From Emiliania huxleyi CCMP1516 (lineage: Eukaryota > Haptophyta > Isochrysidales > Noelaerhabdaceae): a stretch of 64,000 nucleotides of DNA. The notes beneath the pieces were generated by a model, which saw only the letters and a program-made list of their open reading frames with translations, searched no databases and was not told the origin of the DNA. A program made the position numbers and the translations under genes. How positions within the stretch are numbered: position 1 is the first letter of the stretch; each line of letters opens with the position of its first letter. The stretch spans positions 227,807-291,806 of the forward strand of contig NW_005196756.1 of the NCBI RefSeq assembly GCF_000372725.1, given 5' to 3'. Below, piece by piece: positions 21,501 to 31,415 of the stretch.

Positions 21501-24345
21501 TCGGTCTGCAAGAAGGACTACTACCTGCTCTCGAGCGCCAGCCCGGACGACATCTTCAAATCCCCGACCGAGTACTGCAAGCCGTGCCCGCCGCACACCG
21601 ACTGCAGCGCCGGCACTACTCTTGCGTCCCTCGGCGTGGACGCCGGCTACTGGCGCGCCTCCGACGCCACCTCGGAGCTCCACCGCTGTGACTCAGAGAC
21701 GTGCTCTGGTGGCTCCGGCCGGCCCTCCCGCCGCCGCCGCCTCACTGACGGAGATGACGCCCCCTACTGCACCGCCGGCCACACCGGCCCGCTCTGCGAG
21801 GTCTGCGTCGCAGACTCGGACTACTTTAGCTCTGCCGAGGGGCGTTGCGTCGCCTGCCCCTCGACGGCTCGCTCCACTGGCGTCTTCCTCGGCTTTGTCA
21901 TCGGCATCGCTGGGCTCGCCGCCGCCTACGCTGGGCTCCGTCGCCTCCCCTTCTCCCGCCGCCTCCGAAGGCGGGCCGCCCGCATCGAGTCCGAGGTCGG
22001 CTTGCAGCCCAAGTTCAAGATCGTCGTCGGCTTCTACCAGGTGAGCAGCATCCTCGGCCTCGTCTACGGCGTCCGCCTCGACGAGCACTTCACGCGCTGG
22101 CTCGACGTGCTCAAGCTGTTCAGCCTGGACCTGTTTGGCGTCGCCATCCCCGGCAGCTGCATCGGAGCCATGAGCAAGCGGCTGCTCGTCGCAGGCATCT
22201 GGCCGTACGCCGCCGTCGCCTTCGTATCGCTCGCCATTGTGGCGGTGGCGGCGGTCCTCAACAACAAGCAGACATTCGACCGCAACCTCGTTGCCCGCGT
22301 GCTCTACTGGGCGATCTTCACCTTCTACCTGGTGCTGCCTTCCGTCTCGCGCTCCATCTTCAGCGCGAGGCTGTGCGAGTCCTTTGGCTACGACGACGCC
22401 ACAGGCCAGCGCATCAGCTACCTGCTCGCCGACCCGTCGCTCACGTGCGACGCCGGGCCGACGTGGGACGACGAGACGAGCGGACTCGCGCCGTACTTCT
22501 GGGCCTTCTTCGCCCTCTGGCCCGTCCTCGTGCCGCTCGGCTTCATGGCGCTGCTGCTCCGTGTCCGCAAGCCCGTGGCTGCGCAGCGCGCAACGCCGCT
22601 CTCTCGTGCGACGAGCTTCCTCTGGCGAGACTACTCTGCCCGCTTCCTCTTCTGGGAGGTGCTCGACCTGCTCCGCAAGATCTTCCTCACCTCGATGGTG
22701 CTCTTCATCGATCAGGAGTACGGCTCCAGGAAGCTGCAGCGCACCGTGGTCGCCGCCATCGTCTCGGCCACGTTTCTCACTCTGTTAGCGCTCGCCCGCC
22801 CCTACCGGCGCTCCGACGACCTCTGCCTCGCGTGCATCGCCAACCTGCTCCTCACCTGCTGCTTCGCGTCGGGAGTGGTCATCCAGGTCCGCGCCCCTTT
22901 CAACTCGCCACCCCTCTCTCCCGCGTCCGCACAACTTCACCACCCCGCCCCCTCGCCGCCGCAGCTCTGCGACAGCACCGAGTACGAAGACATGTGCTAC
23001 AAGCTCGTTGGCTACAAGACCTCGCGCAGCGCCACCATCTTTGTCGTCGTCCTCACCGCCGCTATGCTCGCCGTCTCAATAGCCATCATCCTCGTATCGA
23101 CGGTCAGCGCCGCGAGGGCGAAGACCATGCGGCTCGTCTCGTCGAAGCGCGAGCCGATGCGCGATGGCATCACCCTCGCCGACGGCCAGCAGTGGCACCT
23201 CTTCCTCAGCCACGTCTGGAGCACGGGGCAGGTTTGCCACCCCTTGCCCCAGCTCTGTGTGTGGAGAGAAACTTACGTGAACTGACCTTCCACTCTCGCA
23301 GGACGCCGTCGCCGTCATCAAGAACGAGCTTCTGCAGTTCCTGCCCGGCTGCGAGATCTTCCTCGACGTCGACGACCTCAAAAACATCGGAGAGCTGGAG
23401 GCGTACATTGGACGCTCGCAGGTGGTGCTCTGCTTCCTCTCGCGGGGCTACCTGCGCTCGACGAACTGCCTGCGAGAGATCCGTGCCGCGCTGGAGAAGG
23501 GCAAGCCGCTCGTGCTCGTCCACGAGGCAGACCCGGACAAGGGCGGAGGCACGCTCGCCGAGCTGCGGTCCGAATGCCCCGAGGACCTGCAGGCTGCTAT
23601 CTTCGACGCCGGCTGGCCGATGGCGGTGTGGCATCGGATCGAGGACTTCCAGCACGTCTCGCTCAAGGTCATCGCCGAGGCGCTGCTGCTGAAGACGCCA
23701 AAGTACGCGGGCGAGGACGAGCTGCCCCTGTGCATCCCGGGCGAGGTCCGAGCCGAACACCTCGCCTTCCCCAAGCCGGTGGTCCTCTGGGCCTCGACTT
23801 TGAACGCCGGGGCGCGAGACCTCGCCGACGCGGTCGTGGCGGCCATCGCTGGCGGCCTCTCGATCACCGACGCGACGCCCTCGCGCCTCTCCTCGCTGCC
23901 TCGCTCGAGCGACAGCGGCGGCGACGGCGACGAGGCGACGCACATGCTGCTCTACCTGAACAGGTCGACGTGGGCCGGCGATGGCGCCGAGGCGCTCGCA
24001 GAGCAGGTGCGCTCCGCGCGCGAGGCCAGGCTGCCCATCGTCATGGCGCACGAGAACGACGCCGTCCGCAACGGCTGCATCTTTGGCCACTTTTTCGAGG
24101 TGACGCCGCGCGACCTGATTGCCGATGGGCTGTACGACAGCCTCGCCGTCGGCTGCCACTCGGGCCCGCACCGGCAGGTGTCGCTCGCTCTCCTCGCAAA
24201 CGCGCTTGGCGCAACCAAGCAGACGGCCCAGTCGCGCGTGAGCCGCGTCACTCACGCTCGAGTGACGCAGACCCGCGGCTCCTCTTCAACGACGAAGCCG
24301 TCGAATGGCGAAGAGTCGGCGACGCAGGCTCGCCAGATCGTCTGA
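7360..24345 (+). CDS. Giant multi-module membrane protein with lectin-like ectodomain and C-terminal TIR-like domain
   Basis: My model has 12 exons: 7360-7980, 8151-8366, 8450-9595, 9662-9742, 9796-10002, 10083-10394, 10469-10594, 10672-11361, 11499-11903, 12024-22886, 22965-23231 and 23302-24345. Every junction is phase 0, and they join into about 5,325 residues without a stop; exon 10 alone is open for 10,863 bp. Introns 2, 3, 8 and 9 use GC donors and the others GT; all end in AG. Separate entries below describe the N-terminal part, the lectin-like array, the beta-helix, the cysteine repeats and the membrane/TIR end. The layout suggests a surface receptor that signals through its TIR domain, which is inference. 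The ATG at 7360 is the first convenient start. Exons 1-9 could be a separate gene read through by my model. Confidence 0.7.
12525..18390 (+). other. Lectin/discoidin-like modules alternating with proline linkers
   Basis: About nine globular modules are separated by SPPP/PPP linkers. In order: 12890-13320, galactose-binding-like, with EWLELTF and EIDAVQMCG; 13610-14000, discoidin-like, with LSELRLFEG and LVDGLTSTKWLDF; 14190-14655, unassigned, with WRLVRRVQ and EDPWISLVDHG; 14770-15385, concanavalin-A-like; 15430-16065, LamG-like jelly roll; 16186-16600, unassigned; 16775-17170, F-type-lectin-like, with NRGDCCSDRLNGF; 17215-17470, a small Cys module ending CTSGALCICQL; 17670-18155, Cys-rich with CWIQVDFGEDVNLGC. 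Proline linkers are known spacers in algal extracellular glycoproteins. Module assignments rest on motif memory, and carbohydrate binding is inferred. Confidence 0.65.
18390..19135 (+). other. Right-handed beta-helix (pectin-lyase-like) module
   Basis: Residues about 3391-3638 carry short strand-turn repeats typical of parallel beta-helices: VELENLILTGG, MRRCTMRGN, AHDCAFESN, MELVNSVVRSN and MTLINCDISNN. The DNA here is clearly less GC-rich than its flanks and lacks a proline linker on its downstream side, so this module may have a different history. It leads directly into a cysteine-rich segment starting at about 19146. Confidence 0.7.
19480..21480 (+). repeat. GCC2/GCC3 cysteine-rich repeats with a 780 bp internal duplication
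   Basis: This stalk (residues about 3754-4421) is made of short ephrin-receptor-like modules such as CPAGTFQ...CLPCPPG, CEAGSYSSATNLSDASEC and CAGGTYQ...CLACE. A block of 780 bp repeats nearly exactly: the sequence beginning GCGTCGGCGCCGCTGCCGTG at 19881 recurs at 20661, and a related block at 20403 recurs at 21183. The high identity suggests a recent tandem duplication or gene conversion. Such repeats form elongated extracellular stalks in other proteins. Confidence 0.85.
21870..24345 (+). other. Multi-pass membrane region and TIR-like cytosolic domain
   Basis: After the last cysteines, about seven to nine hydrophobic helices follow (TGVFLGFVIGIAGLAAAYAG, AAVAFVSLAIVAVAAVL, FWAFFALWPVLVPLGFMALL and others), then TIFVVVLTAAMLAVSIAIIL. 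The C-terminus starts HLFLSHVWSTGQ and, across an intron at 23232-23301, continues DAVAVIKNELL...IFLDVDDL...VVLCFLSRGYLRSTNCLREI. This matches the TIR fold: the FLSH strand, the DVDDL loop, and CLREI, whose Glu aligns with the catalytic Glu of NADase-type plant TIRs (WCLxEL). Further residues to 24342 include a second alpha/beta-like segment (KPVVLWAS, HMLLYLN). Whether it is an enzyme or a scaffold is unknown. Confidence 0.7.
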
Positions 24346-24660
24346 GCGGAACAGCTTCCGCATAGCAAACCACGGGTGGCGCACACACATGCACCGACGT
24401 TCACCATGATGTATGCGCACCACCGTGGCGTGCACCGACGTTCATTACCTCGCGCTGGGACTGACCGTACTTTTAGCTTACTGGGAGAAGAGGGAGAGGG
24501 GGTTGTGTTGTTCTTGTGTATGATTGAGGGCCCACAGCGTCCTAATCTATCAGTAACTCGCCTCCGGCGGGCCCCCCCGCTCTACCTAGACCTTGCACAC
24601 CTTCTGTGTGCAACCGCGCAAGCAAGAAACACTCTCTTCTCTCTATAGATACAACTCAAA
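24346..24660. other. Intergenic, nothing recognised
   Basis: This is the stretch between the convergent 3' ends of the giant gene and the ankyrin gene. It holds a C homopolymer near 24575 and otherwise mixed sequence. I see no gene or repeat. Confidence 0.5.
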
Positions 24661-25280
24661 TCATACCTTCTTTCTTGAGTATGAGTCAACACTTATACAG
24701 GCTAGACAGCGTCTGGACACTACGCACTCGGCGTGGCCCTCCTCCTTGGCCATCTGCAGCGCCGTCTTGCCGTCAAAGGTAGGCGTCGTGTCTGCGCCCG
24801 CCCGCAGCAAGCGCCGCACGACGGTGAGGCGGTTGAAGAAGGCGGCGCTCATCAGCGCGGTGATGCCGATGCTGTTCCGCAGGTTGAGCTCCGCGCCGTG
24901 CCGCAGCAGCAGCTCGACCACCCGCTCGTGGCCATTGCGGGCGGCGCCCATCAGCAGCGTGATGCCGCTCACCTTGCCTCTCTCGTACGTCGCGTCGGCC
25001 AGCCCGCCGCCCTCAAGCCAAGCCAGCACCGCCTCCTCCTCGCCACGCTCAGCTGCTGCCACGACCGCTTCGGGGCTGCCGCGGCACTACTCGACGCCCG
25101 CTCCGCCGCCGCCGGCGACAGATTACCCGGCCGCACCCGCACGCTCTCGCCGCCACCCTCGAGCGCCACTAGATAGCGGCCGTCCTCGAAACTCCCCGCC
25201 ACGCCCCGCTGCCCGTTCAGCTCGGGACGGGAAGAGAGCCCGCCGAGCACGAGGCGCTGGCCGAGCAGCGGCGCGTCCAC
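24661..25280 (-). CDS. Ankyrin-repeat protein with an SH3-like N-terminal segment
   Basis: Exon 1 starts at the ATG ending at 25280 and encodes LSSRPELNGQRGVAG...RYLVALEGG..VRVRPG, a short beta-barrel-like segment seen before ankyrin or TPR repeats in algae. The frame then shifts, which a short intron (GTAATC donor near 25133, CAG acceptor near 25067) would explain. Exon 2 encodes three ankyrin repeats: GITLLMGAARNGHERVVELLLRHGA, GITALMSAAFFNRLTVVRRLLRAGA and GKTALQMAKEEGHAEC. The stop is TGA at 24661-24663. The protein is about 180 residues, and the repeat stack looks cut short after GHAEC. The likely role is protein binding; the partner is unknown. It is transcribed divergently from the Kelch gene. 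Confidence 0.75.
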
Positions 25281-25317
25281 CGCTGCCGCTGCCGTGCCCG
25301 AGGAAGCGCCGCCCGAC

Positions 25318-25440
25318 CCACAAGAATTTCAGAACGCAAAAGAATTTTCCCTGGGCACAGGACTGGGCACGGGACTGGCGCGCACTGGCACTAATACAGG
25401 TACACCACTGGCACTAACACAGGTACACCACTGGAGCCGC
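25318..25440 (+). repeat. Dispersed AAAGAATT/GGCACGGGACTGGC repeat, promoter-side copy
   Basis: The segment CTGGGCACGGGACTGGCGCG and the following CACTGGCACTAA(C/T)ACAGGTACACCACTGG recur nearly exactly at 56870-56925, upstream of the gene starting at 56700. The GTACACCACTGG part is itself duplicated here. Both copies sit at the 5' side of a gene, so they could be a mobile repeat or a shared promoter-proximal element. Confidence 0.7.
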
Positions 25441-25619
25441 CTAAGCGACTCCGGCGAGGACGGCGAGGCACTTAGCTCCGTGCACTCGACCGCCCTCGCC
25501 GTTCGTTGGCAAGCTCATTCACAATCTGCGCTCTGCGCGATGGCCGTGAAACACCTCGACTTAGAGGGGACCCCTTGGGCGCTAGTTCGGCTGCCCTGGC
25601 TCGTCGAAGGAAGGAAATT

Positions 25620-28600
25620 ATGGCCATGCTTGTGGGCGCCTCGATCAACATGACCCTCTCCAGCGGCCAGTCGTGGCAGGGTGTCGTCTCTGGCATCTCT
25701 GGCGACACACCGCTCATCGTGCGGGCCGAGGTGATTCGAGGGCTGCGGTGCGCTGAGGGCGCGGCCGAGGACGGTGCCTGCATTTTCGGGCTCAAACTCT
25801 TCGGCTCGACCGCGCCTTCGGGCGTGCCAACGGAGCAAATCGATGAGAAGCAGCACTCTGCCGGGCGGCCGTACGAGCTGATCGTGTCGAGCTGCACACT
25901 GCGCGGCAACCTGCGCGGGACGCCGCCGCGGGCGTCCTACCACGTCTCGCTGCTCGGCTGGGACGGCGCCTCCGACCTCACCCTTTCAACGTTCGAGGCT
26001 GACGCGCCCCTCCTTCGCCCCTACTGCGTGCCCGCGGGAAGCGCGGCCCCCTCACCGCGCCACTCGCATGGCGCTGCGCTGGTCTCCTCCCGCCACGCAC
26101 GGGGCGACCTGATGCTCATGTTTGGAGGCTCACTCCAGCACGGCCAGCCGCCGTCCGAGGGCGCCGGCGACGGCCTAGTCCTCTCCGCCGCACGCCCGTC
26201 GGCGGAGCTTTGGGCGCTGCACGTCCCCTCCCGCACTTGGCGGCTGCTCGGGCCGGATGTGTTGCCGCCGCAGCCGCCGCGTCCGGTGGCCGGTGCCGAC
26301 AGGAACTGGTCCGCCGCCCCTCCTCGGGCGGCGCTCCCCACCGATCTTGCTGCCGGGATGTGGCCGGCACCGCGCGAGGCCCACACCCTCACGGCGGCGG
26401 GCAGCGGTCTCGCCTTGCTGTTTGGAGGCTTGTCGAGGGCCGACGAGCGCAGCCCCGGCTCTGCGCCGACGCAAAATCTCAACGACCTCTGGGAGATCTC
26501 TCTCGGTCGCCCCTCTTCGCGTCCGCTCGCTGCATCGGCCACAGCAGAGCGCGCCGGCGATGCGACAGGCAGCGGACGGGGCGGCGGCCCGGCCGATGGG
26601 ACGGCGGGGGCGGCGGAGGCGCCCAGCCCAGTCTGGCGGCGCGTCTTCCCCCGGCGGGCTCGTCGCCATCGCGCGGGGGATTCCTTGTTTAGGGGCGGTG
26701 GTTCTTGTTTAGGCGCCTCTTCCCCGCGGGCTCGTCGCCATCGCCTCGCCGGCACCACGCCATGGTTGCGGTGTCACTACCCGCCGACGACGAGGCGGTG
26801 GGGAGCCGTGGCGGCGCATCCCGCGAGGCGCTCCTCCTCGTCGCCCGTCATCTCGGGCCATCTCGGATACTCTCGGGTAATCTCGGGTAGTCTCACCTGT
26901 CGAGGCGCTCCTCCTCGTCGCCGGGCTGAGCGAGATCGCCGCAGACGCCTCCCTTGGCGGCGAGCCAGGGGGTGGCGGCGGCGGCGGCGGCATCGTGCTC
27001 CGCGACGTCTGGCGGCTGTGGCTGCCGCCTTCCGCCGATGGCACCGTGCGGTGGGAGCCGCTGGCTGTCCGCGTCGCTGACCGCGCCGACGCCGTCCAGG
27101 GCGACGACCAGCCGGCGGAGCGGTACGGCCACACCGCTGTCGCCTTTGGCGACCGCGCGTTTGTCTACGGCGGCGTGCGGGAGTCTGCGCGCGCGCGCGA
27201 GGGCGATCAGAGCTCTCGCTCCGGCGTGTCTTCGGATGTGTGGGAGGTGAACGCGGCGACGGGCGAATGGAGAGCGGTGAAGGCGGCGGTTCCGCCGCGC
27301 GGGCGTGCCTTCCACACCGCCACCGCCGTCGGCGAGGCGATGCTCGTCTTTGGGGGTGTGGACGCGCAGGGCGAGACGCTGAACGATTTGTGGGCGCTGC
27401 ACGTGTCGACCGTGGTCGGAACGCAGTGGGCCGAGCTGCGGCCCCTCAGCGACTCGCGCATGAGGCTCTTCCTCGGCCGCTCCCGCCACACGGCGGTGCC
27501 GCTCTTTGGCTCGACCAATCTCCTCCTCTACGGCGGCCTCTCCGGGCCTGGCAAGCCTAGAAGCGGAAGATCTCCCCGTATCTCCCCCATATCTCCCCAT
27601 ATCTCGTGTTGGCAGCTGGGCAGCGGCGTCCCTAGAAGCGGAATCCGTGTTCTTGCACTCCAGCCAGCCTCCAAGAGGGACACGCCCCTTCCGCTGCACT
27701 CCGCCGTCTCCCGTGGTACTCCTTGTACTCGCAGCCCGTGTCTTCACGCGGTGCTCTGAACGACTCTGCACGGCACCGTCCTCCCGCCCCGAGGCTGGCG
27801 TCGTCCCGCCGTAGGTTTGGCACCTCCGTCAACGCGCCCCTGGCGTCGTCGAGGCCGGAGCCGTTCGTCCGCCTCGCGCCTCCGAACTGCGCCGCCGCGT
27901 CGGCGCCCGCGTTCGCCACGAATGGGACGGCGGGCGGCGGCGAGCCAGCGGGGGAGGGGCGGCTGACGGAGTTGCTGGCGTGCGTGCCTTGCCTCGCGGG
28001 CACCCGCGCGCTCCCCGCCTCGGCTGTTGATGGAGGGGCCGCTGGTGGCCGGGGCGACGTCTGCCAGCTGTGCCCCGCGGGGTGGCTGACGACGGAGCCC
28101 GGCGCGTCGACGTGCCTGGCTTGCCCGGCGGGCACCTTCTCTAGCGAGCCCGGCGCCACTAGCTGGCGGGCGTGCCGCCTCTGCCCCTCGGGGAGCTACT
28201 CCCCCGAGGCTGGCGCCGCCTCCTGCCTTCCCTGCGGCGCGGCCGAGGCTTGCCCTGCCGGCTCCTCCCACCCACTCGACCCGTTGTCGTTGCCGAGCCA
28301 CCCCACCGGCACCGCGCCAGCCCCGTCCAACGCGACGTGGTTTGTGGGCTCGGTCTCGTCGGACTTCTTCCCGCAGGCAGCGAGGCGCGCCCCCTCGACG
28401 GACCAGTCCCTCGCGCGCGCGCAGCTGGTCATCACCACTCTGGGAGGCCTCTCGTTCTTCTCCTTTGTCGTCGTGCTCGGGCTGACTGCGCTCTATCGCC
28501 CCCGCATGGCCGAGCTCATGCTGCGACGTGCAGACGTGCCGCCCGCCCCCGCCCGCACGCTCCCTGGCAGAGCATAGGGGTGGCGGAGAGAGGGGTGAGG

Positions 28601-31243
28601 GGGAGGGAGAGGGGTGAAGGGGACCTAGGGGGCAGAAGGTCCCCTTCACCCCAAGGGGCCGACGCCCTTGTCTGATGCACATGCCGTGTGGGCCCGCTCC
28701 ATCCCCCCCCGCTCCCTCAGGTGCCGCCCATCTCTGGCGGGCCAGGCAACTCGCGCGCGGGCGGGCTCTTCACCATCGCGTACGCCTTCTTCTACGCCTC
28801 CTTCGCGCTGGCCTTCATCCTGCAGTTCCTGTTTTTCAACGAGCACACTTCGGCCTCGCTCATCCCCACCCCCTCGGAGCACTACTCGGTCACCGCCGCG
28901 ACCTTTGACGCGCGGCTCACCGCCCTCGGCTACACGGCGGAGCAGTGCGTCCTGCCGCACGCGCCGCCGGGTGAGTCTGGCGCCTGCGCCGCCGGCATCG
29001 CGGTGGCCGCGCTTGGAATGCGACTCCCGGCCAACGGTGCAGACGTGTCGTGCACGTTCCAGCGCTCCACAGGCCCGGGCGACAGCGCGTGCGCCATCAC
29101 GTACCGCTGCGCAGAGTGCCACATCGAGACGGCCGAGGCGCAGGTCCGCTTCGACCTCTCGGGCCGCTTCGCGTTTGCGCACCAGATCACGTGGGAGGCC
29201 TCTGTCGCTTGGTCGCGCCGCCAGCCCATCGATGGACGCTCTTCGCTGCGCGCCTCCATTCGCCCTCCGCCCGACGCGCTGCTGCGTGGCGCCCGCCCTT
29301 CCGAGGTGTGACAACCTCGGGCCATCTCGGGTCATCTCGGGCAATCTCGGTTAATCTCGCCCGCCCTTCCGAGGTGACGCTTGCTCTCGTCCCGACCGTC
29401 TACGAGAACTCGATCAACAACACGCACGCGCGCGGCTTCCAGCTCCAGTACATCGCGGCCACCGTCGGCGGGACGGTACGGGCGGAGCAGGTCGATCCGA
29501 TCGACGGTACTGAGGGGCGCGTGGCGCTGTCGATTCGGCTGCGGCCGCTCGAACAGGAGTACAAGCTGAGCGTCACCCTCGTCCGCACGCTCATCGAGCT
29601 CATCGCGCAACTGATGGCGCTCGGCTCGGGCCTCTCCTTCCTCTGCCGGCTCACCCTCTGGCTTTACCTGCGCACGATGCACTCGAGCGCCGCCAAGCTC
29701 GGCACACGCGTCCACGCGAGCGTGGTACGCCGATCGCAGGTACCGCCCTCCCCTACCCCACGGTACCCGAACCCACCCTCCCCTACCCCACGGTACCCGA
29801 ACCCACCCTCCCCTACCCCACGGTACCCGAACCCACCCTCCCCTACCCCACGGTACCCGAACCCGGGCCCCCCGCTCCGTACAGGGCCGCGACGAGCGGC
29901 CGCATGTGCCGCGCCACGAGCGACGCGGGTCCAAGGGACGGTCCGAGGAGTGGGACCGCGCGCGCATGAAGCGCTACGCGTCGCATGGCGACCGTGCGCA
30001 GCTGCTGACCGACCGCATGCCCTCCCCCCGCCGCTCGCCCGGCCGGCACCCCCTCGAGGCGGCGAGACCTCGCGACTCGCGGGACAGCCGTGGGAGTCTG
30101 CGCCTCGAGTCCTTCCGCGCGGACGAGTCCTTCCGTGTCATGCCCACCGCCACTGCCGGCGTCTTTTGCAACGCGCCGCCCGGCAGCCGCAGTTTCACGC
30201 GGCACGCGACACCGCCGCTGCTGCAGTGGGGCTTCGTGAAGCTCGTCGAGGACGACACCACGTCGGACACCGAGGGCGGCCGATCGTCCTCGGCGGGCCC
30301 AGATCGGCCACGCGGCGCGGCGTCGGCGCTCCCGGATGCCACGGCAGCCGCCTCCTCCTCTTCGTGGTGGCCGCCGCCACGGTCTGCGACGGGGATGCAC
30401 CCGCCGCCCTCTACGGGGTACCCGCGCTCTTTTGCAGAGACGTCAGAAGTCCCGCCGCCGCCGCCGCGCAGCGCAGAGTCCGGCATCGCGATGCATGCGG
30501 TTGGCAAGGCGGGCCGGGACGGCGTGTCCGCGCAGCCGGCGAGCGGGAGGTCGCCTGAGCAGAGCGGGAGCATCATTGCAGGCAGCTTGAGTGGAGACAG
30601 CACTGACGGAGAGAGTTCTCCCCCCGCAGAGCGTCGGCAGCGAGGCGTCGGCAGCCTCCGACGCGGCGCTCTCGTCAACGACGCCCCTGCGCAACACACG
30701 AGGCGCAACAGCCGCGGCGGCTCACGGAGTCGAGCGAACGGCGGCGACGGCGGCGGGGGTGGCTGGGGCGGGCACTCGAGCGCCGCTGAGGGAGAGCGCC
30801 TTCCCCGCGACACCGACGCAAGGCGCGCGCTGACCGAGGCGTTCGGGGGAGGCGAGCCCGCGGAGCGGGGCTGTGCCTCCACCTTTCCCTCGCCAACGCA
30901 GAGTGAGGGCGCGCTTGCGGCGACGCTCCTGGCACAGACGCCGCCGCAGAGTGAGGCGGCAGTCGCAGGGGCAAGGCTAGCGAGCCCACCCGGTGCCGAC
31001 CCGCTCTGCGTGCAGACGACAGACAGAATGGACCAGCGTGAGGGCCAACCTGCCGGATCGTCCGATTTGAGCCGATGCTCTGCTGGGTCGACCAACGCGA
31101 CTGGCGGTGAGTGCGAATCGGGCCGGTGGAGCCAGCCCGCGTCGCCAGGGACGCCGCTCACGCCGCCTCACGGAAACCCTCACTACACTGTGGTGGCTGG
31201 GATGAAGTCTCCCTTTGGCAAAGCCTTTGCGAATGGGAGCTGA
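25620..31243 (+). CDS. Kelch-repeat, cysteine-rich, membrane-spanning protein
   Basis: The frame opens at ATG 25620 with a beta-rich region. Kelch blades follow (RHSHGAALVSS...LMLMFGG; REAHTLTAAGSGLALLFGG...NDLWE; RRHHAMVAV; ERYGHTAVAFGDRAFVYGG; GRAFHTATAVGEAMLVFGG...NDLWALHV), which usually form a propeller. A GCC2/GCC3-like segment follows (CQLCPAGWLTTEPGASTCLACPAGTF), then membrane helices (QLVITTLGGLSFFSFVVVLG; FTIAYAFFYASFALAFILQF; one near LIELIAQLMALGSGLSFLC) and a long Ser/Pro-rich tail. Introns I support: 26639-26712 (GC-AG), 26828-26904 (GC-AG), 28536-28720, 29306-29373 and 29740-29884. The part from 27550 to 27735 is unresolved. The start may lie further upstream. A surface or endomembrane sensor is inferred. 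Confidence 0.75.
26639..26712 (+). mobile_element. Introner-like intron (GC-AG, 74 bp) in the Kelch gene
   Basis: The donor is CTGGCG|GCGCGTC and the acceptor GTTTAG|GCGCCTC. About 30 bp after the donor (GCGTCTTCCCC, then GCGGGCTCGTCGCCATCGC) is repeated with small differences just after the acceptor. Splicing joins VWR to RLFPAGSS and corrects a frame change between the flanking Kelch segments. The layout fits an insertion with target duplication that became an intron. Confidence 0.6.
26828..26904 (+). mobile_element. Introner-like intron (GC-AG, 77 bp) with 22 bp direct repeats
   Basis: CGAGGCGCTCCTCCTCGTCG plus CC occurs at 26824-26845 and 26901-26922. The first copy gives the donor GAG|GCGCTC and the second the acceptor TCGAG|GCGCTC. 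Removal leaves SREALLLVAGLSE in frame. The unique part is about five 10 bp units of the type ATCTCGGGnn. Confidence 0.75.
27556..27643 (+). mobile_element. Probable introner-like insertion with 13 bp direct repeats
   Basis: CCTAGAAGCGGAA occurs at 27556-27568 and 27631-27643, 75 bp apart. Between them lie ATCTCCCC-type short repeats, resembling the ATCTCGG repeats of the other inserts. The exact splice sites are unclear: a GCAAG donor at about 27551 and a CCTAG acceptor at about 27635 are candidates. Confidence 0.5.
27644..27735 (+). other. Unresolved exon/intron stretch of the Kelch gene
   Basis: The reading frame changes between the last Kelch blade and the cysteine-rich exon, which begins after a plausible acceptor (ACTCGCAG) ending at about 27738. 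No donor stands out. The exon model here should be treated as open. Confidence 0.4.
29290..29376 (+). mobile_element. Introner-like intron (GT-AG, 68 bp) with exact 19 bp direct repeats
   Basis: CGCCCGCCCTTCCGAGGTG occurs at 29290-29308 and again at 29358-29376. The intron 29306-29373 runs from GTGTGAC in the first copy to CCGAG in the second, so the duplicated AG|GT supplies both splice sites. Splicing restores RPSEVTLALV. The unique core is four 10 bp units: CTCGGGCCAT, CTCGGGTCAT, CTCGGGCAAT and CTCGGTTAAT. This is the clearest copy in the window. Confidence 0.85.
29740..29884 (+). repeat. 30 bp minisatellite filling an intron
   Basis: The intron CGATCGCAG|GTACC...CGTACAG|GGCCGC consists almost wholly of 30 bp units (GTACCCGAACCCACCCTCCC then CTACCCCACG), about 3.7 copies. 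Every unit starts with GTAC, so each carries a donor-like site. The flanking exons join in phase 0. Confidence 0.8.
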
Positions 31244-31415
31244 CGCGTACGTTTGTGGGATGTCTGAGTCGTCTGAGTCTGAGAGTGAGGGAGAAAAAGG
31301 GTCAGTGCTAAGCAGAAACGAAGCGGTTGTGCAGGAAAGAAAAACGAGAGCCGTCGAAAAAAGAATTACGGGCGCGCGATGTAACATGTATGTATGTGAC
31401 TGACAGACCTGATCA
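31244..31415. other. Short spacer between convergent genes
   Basis: It lies between the stop of the Kelch gene and the stop of the glycosyltransferase gene. It is less GC-rich than the genes. No feature was recognised. Confidence 0.4.

Noticed and set aside
30015-31230. Ser/Pro-rich open frame as a separate gene
   Set aside because: It joins in phase to the upstream membrane exon through a clear GT-AG intron, so it is the tail of the Kelch protein.
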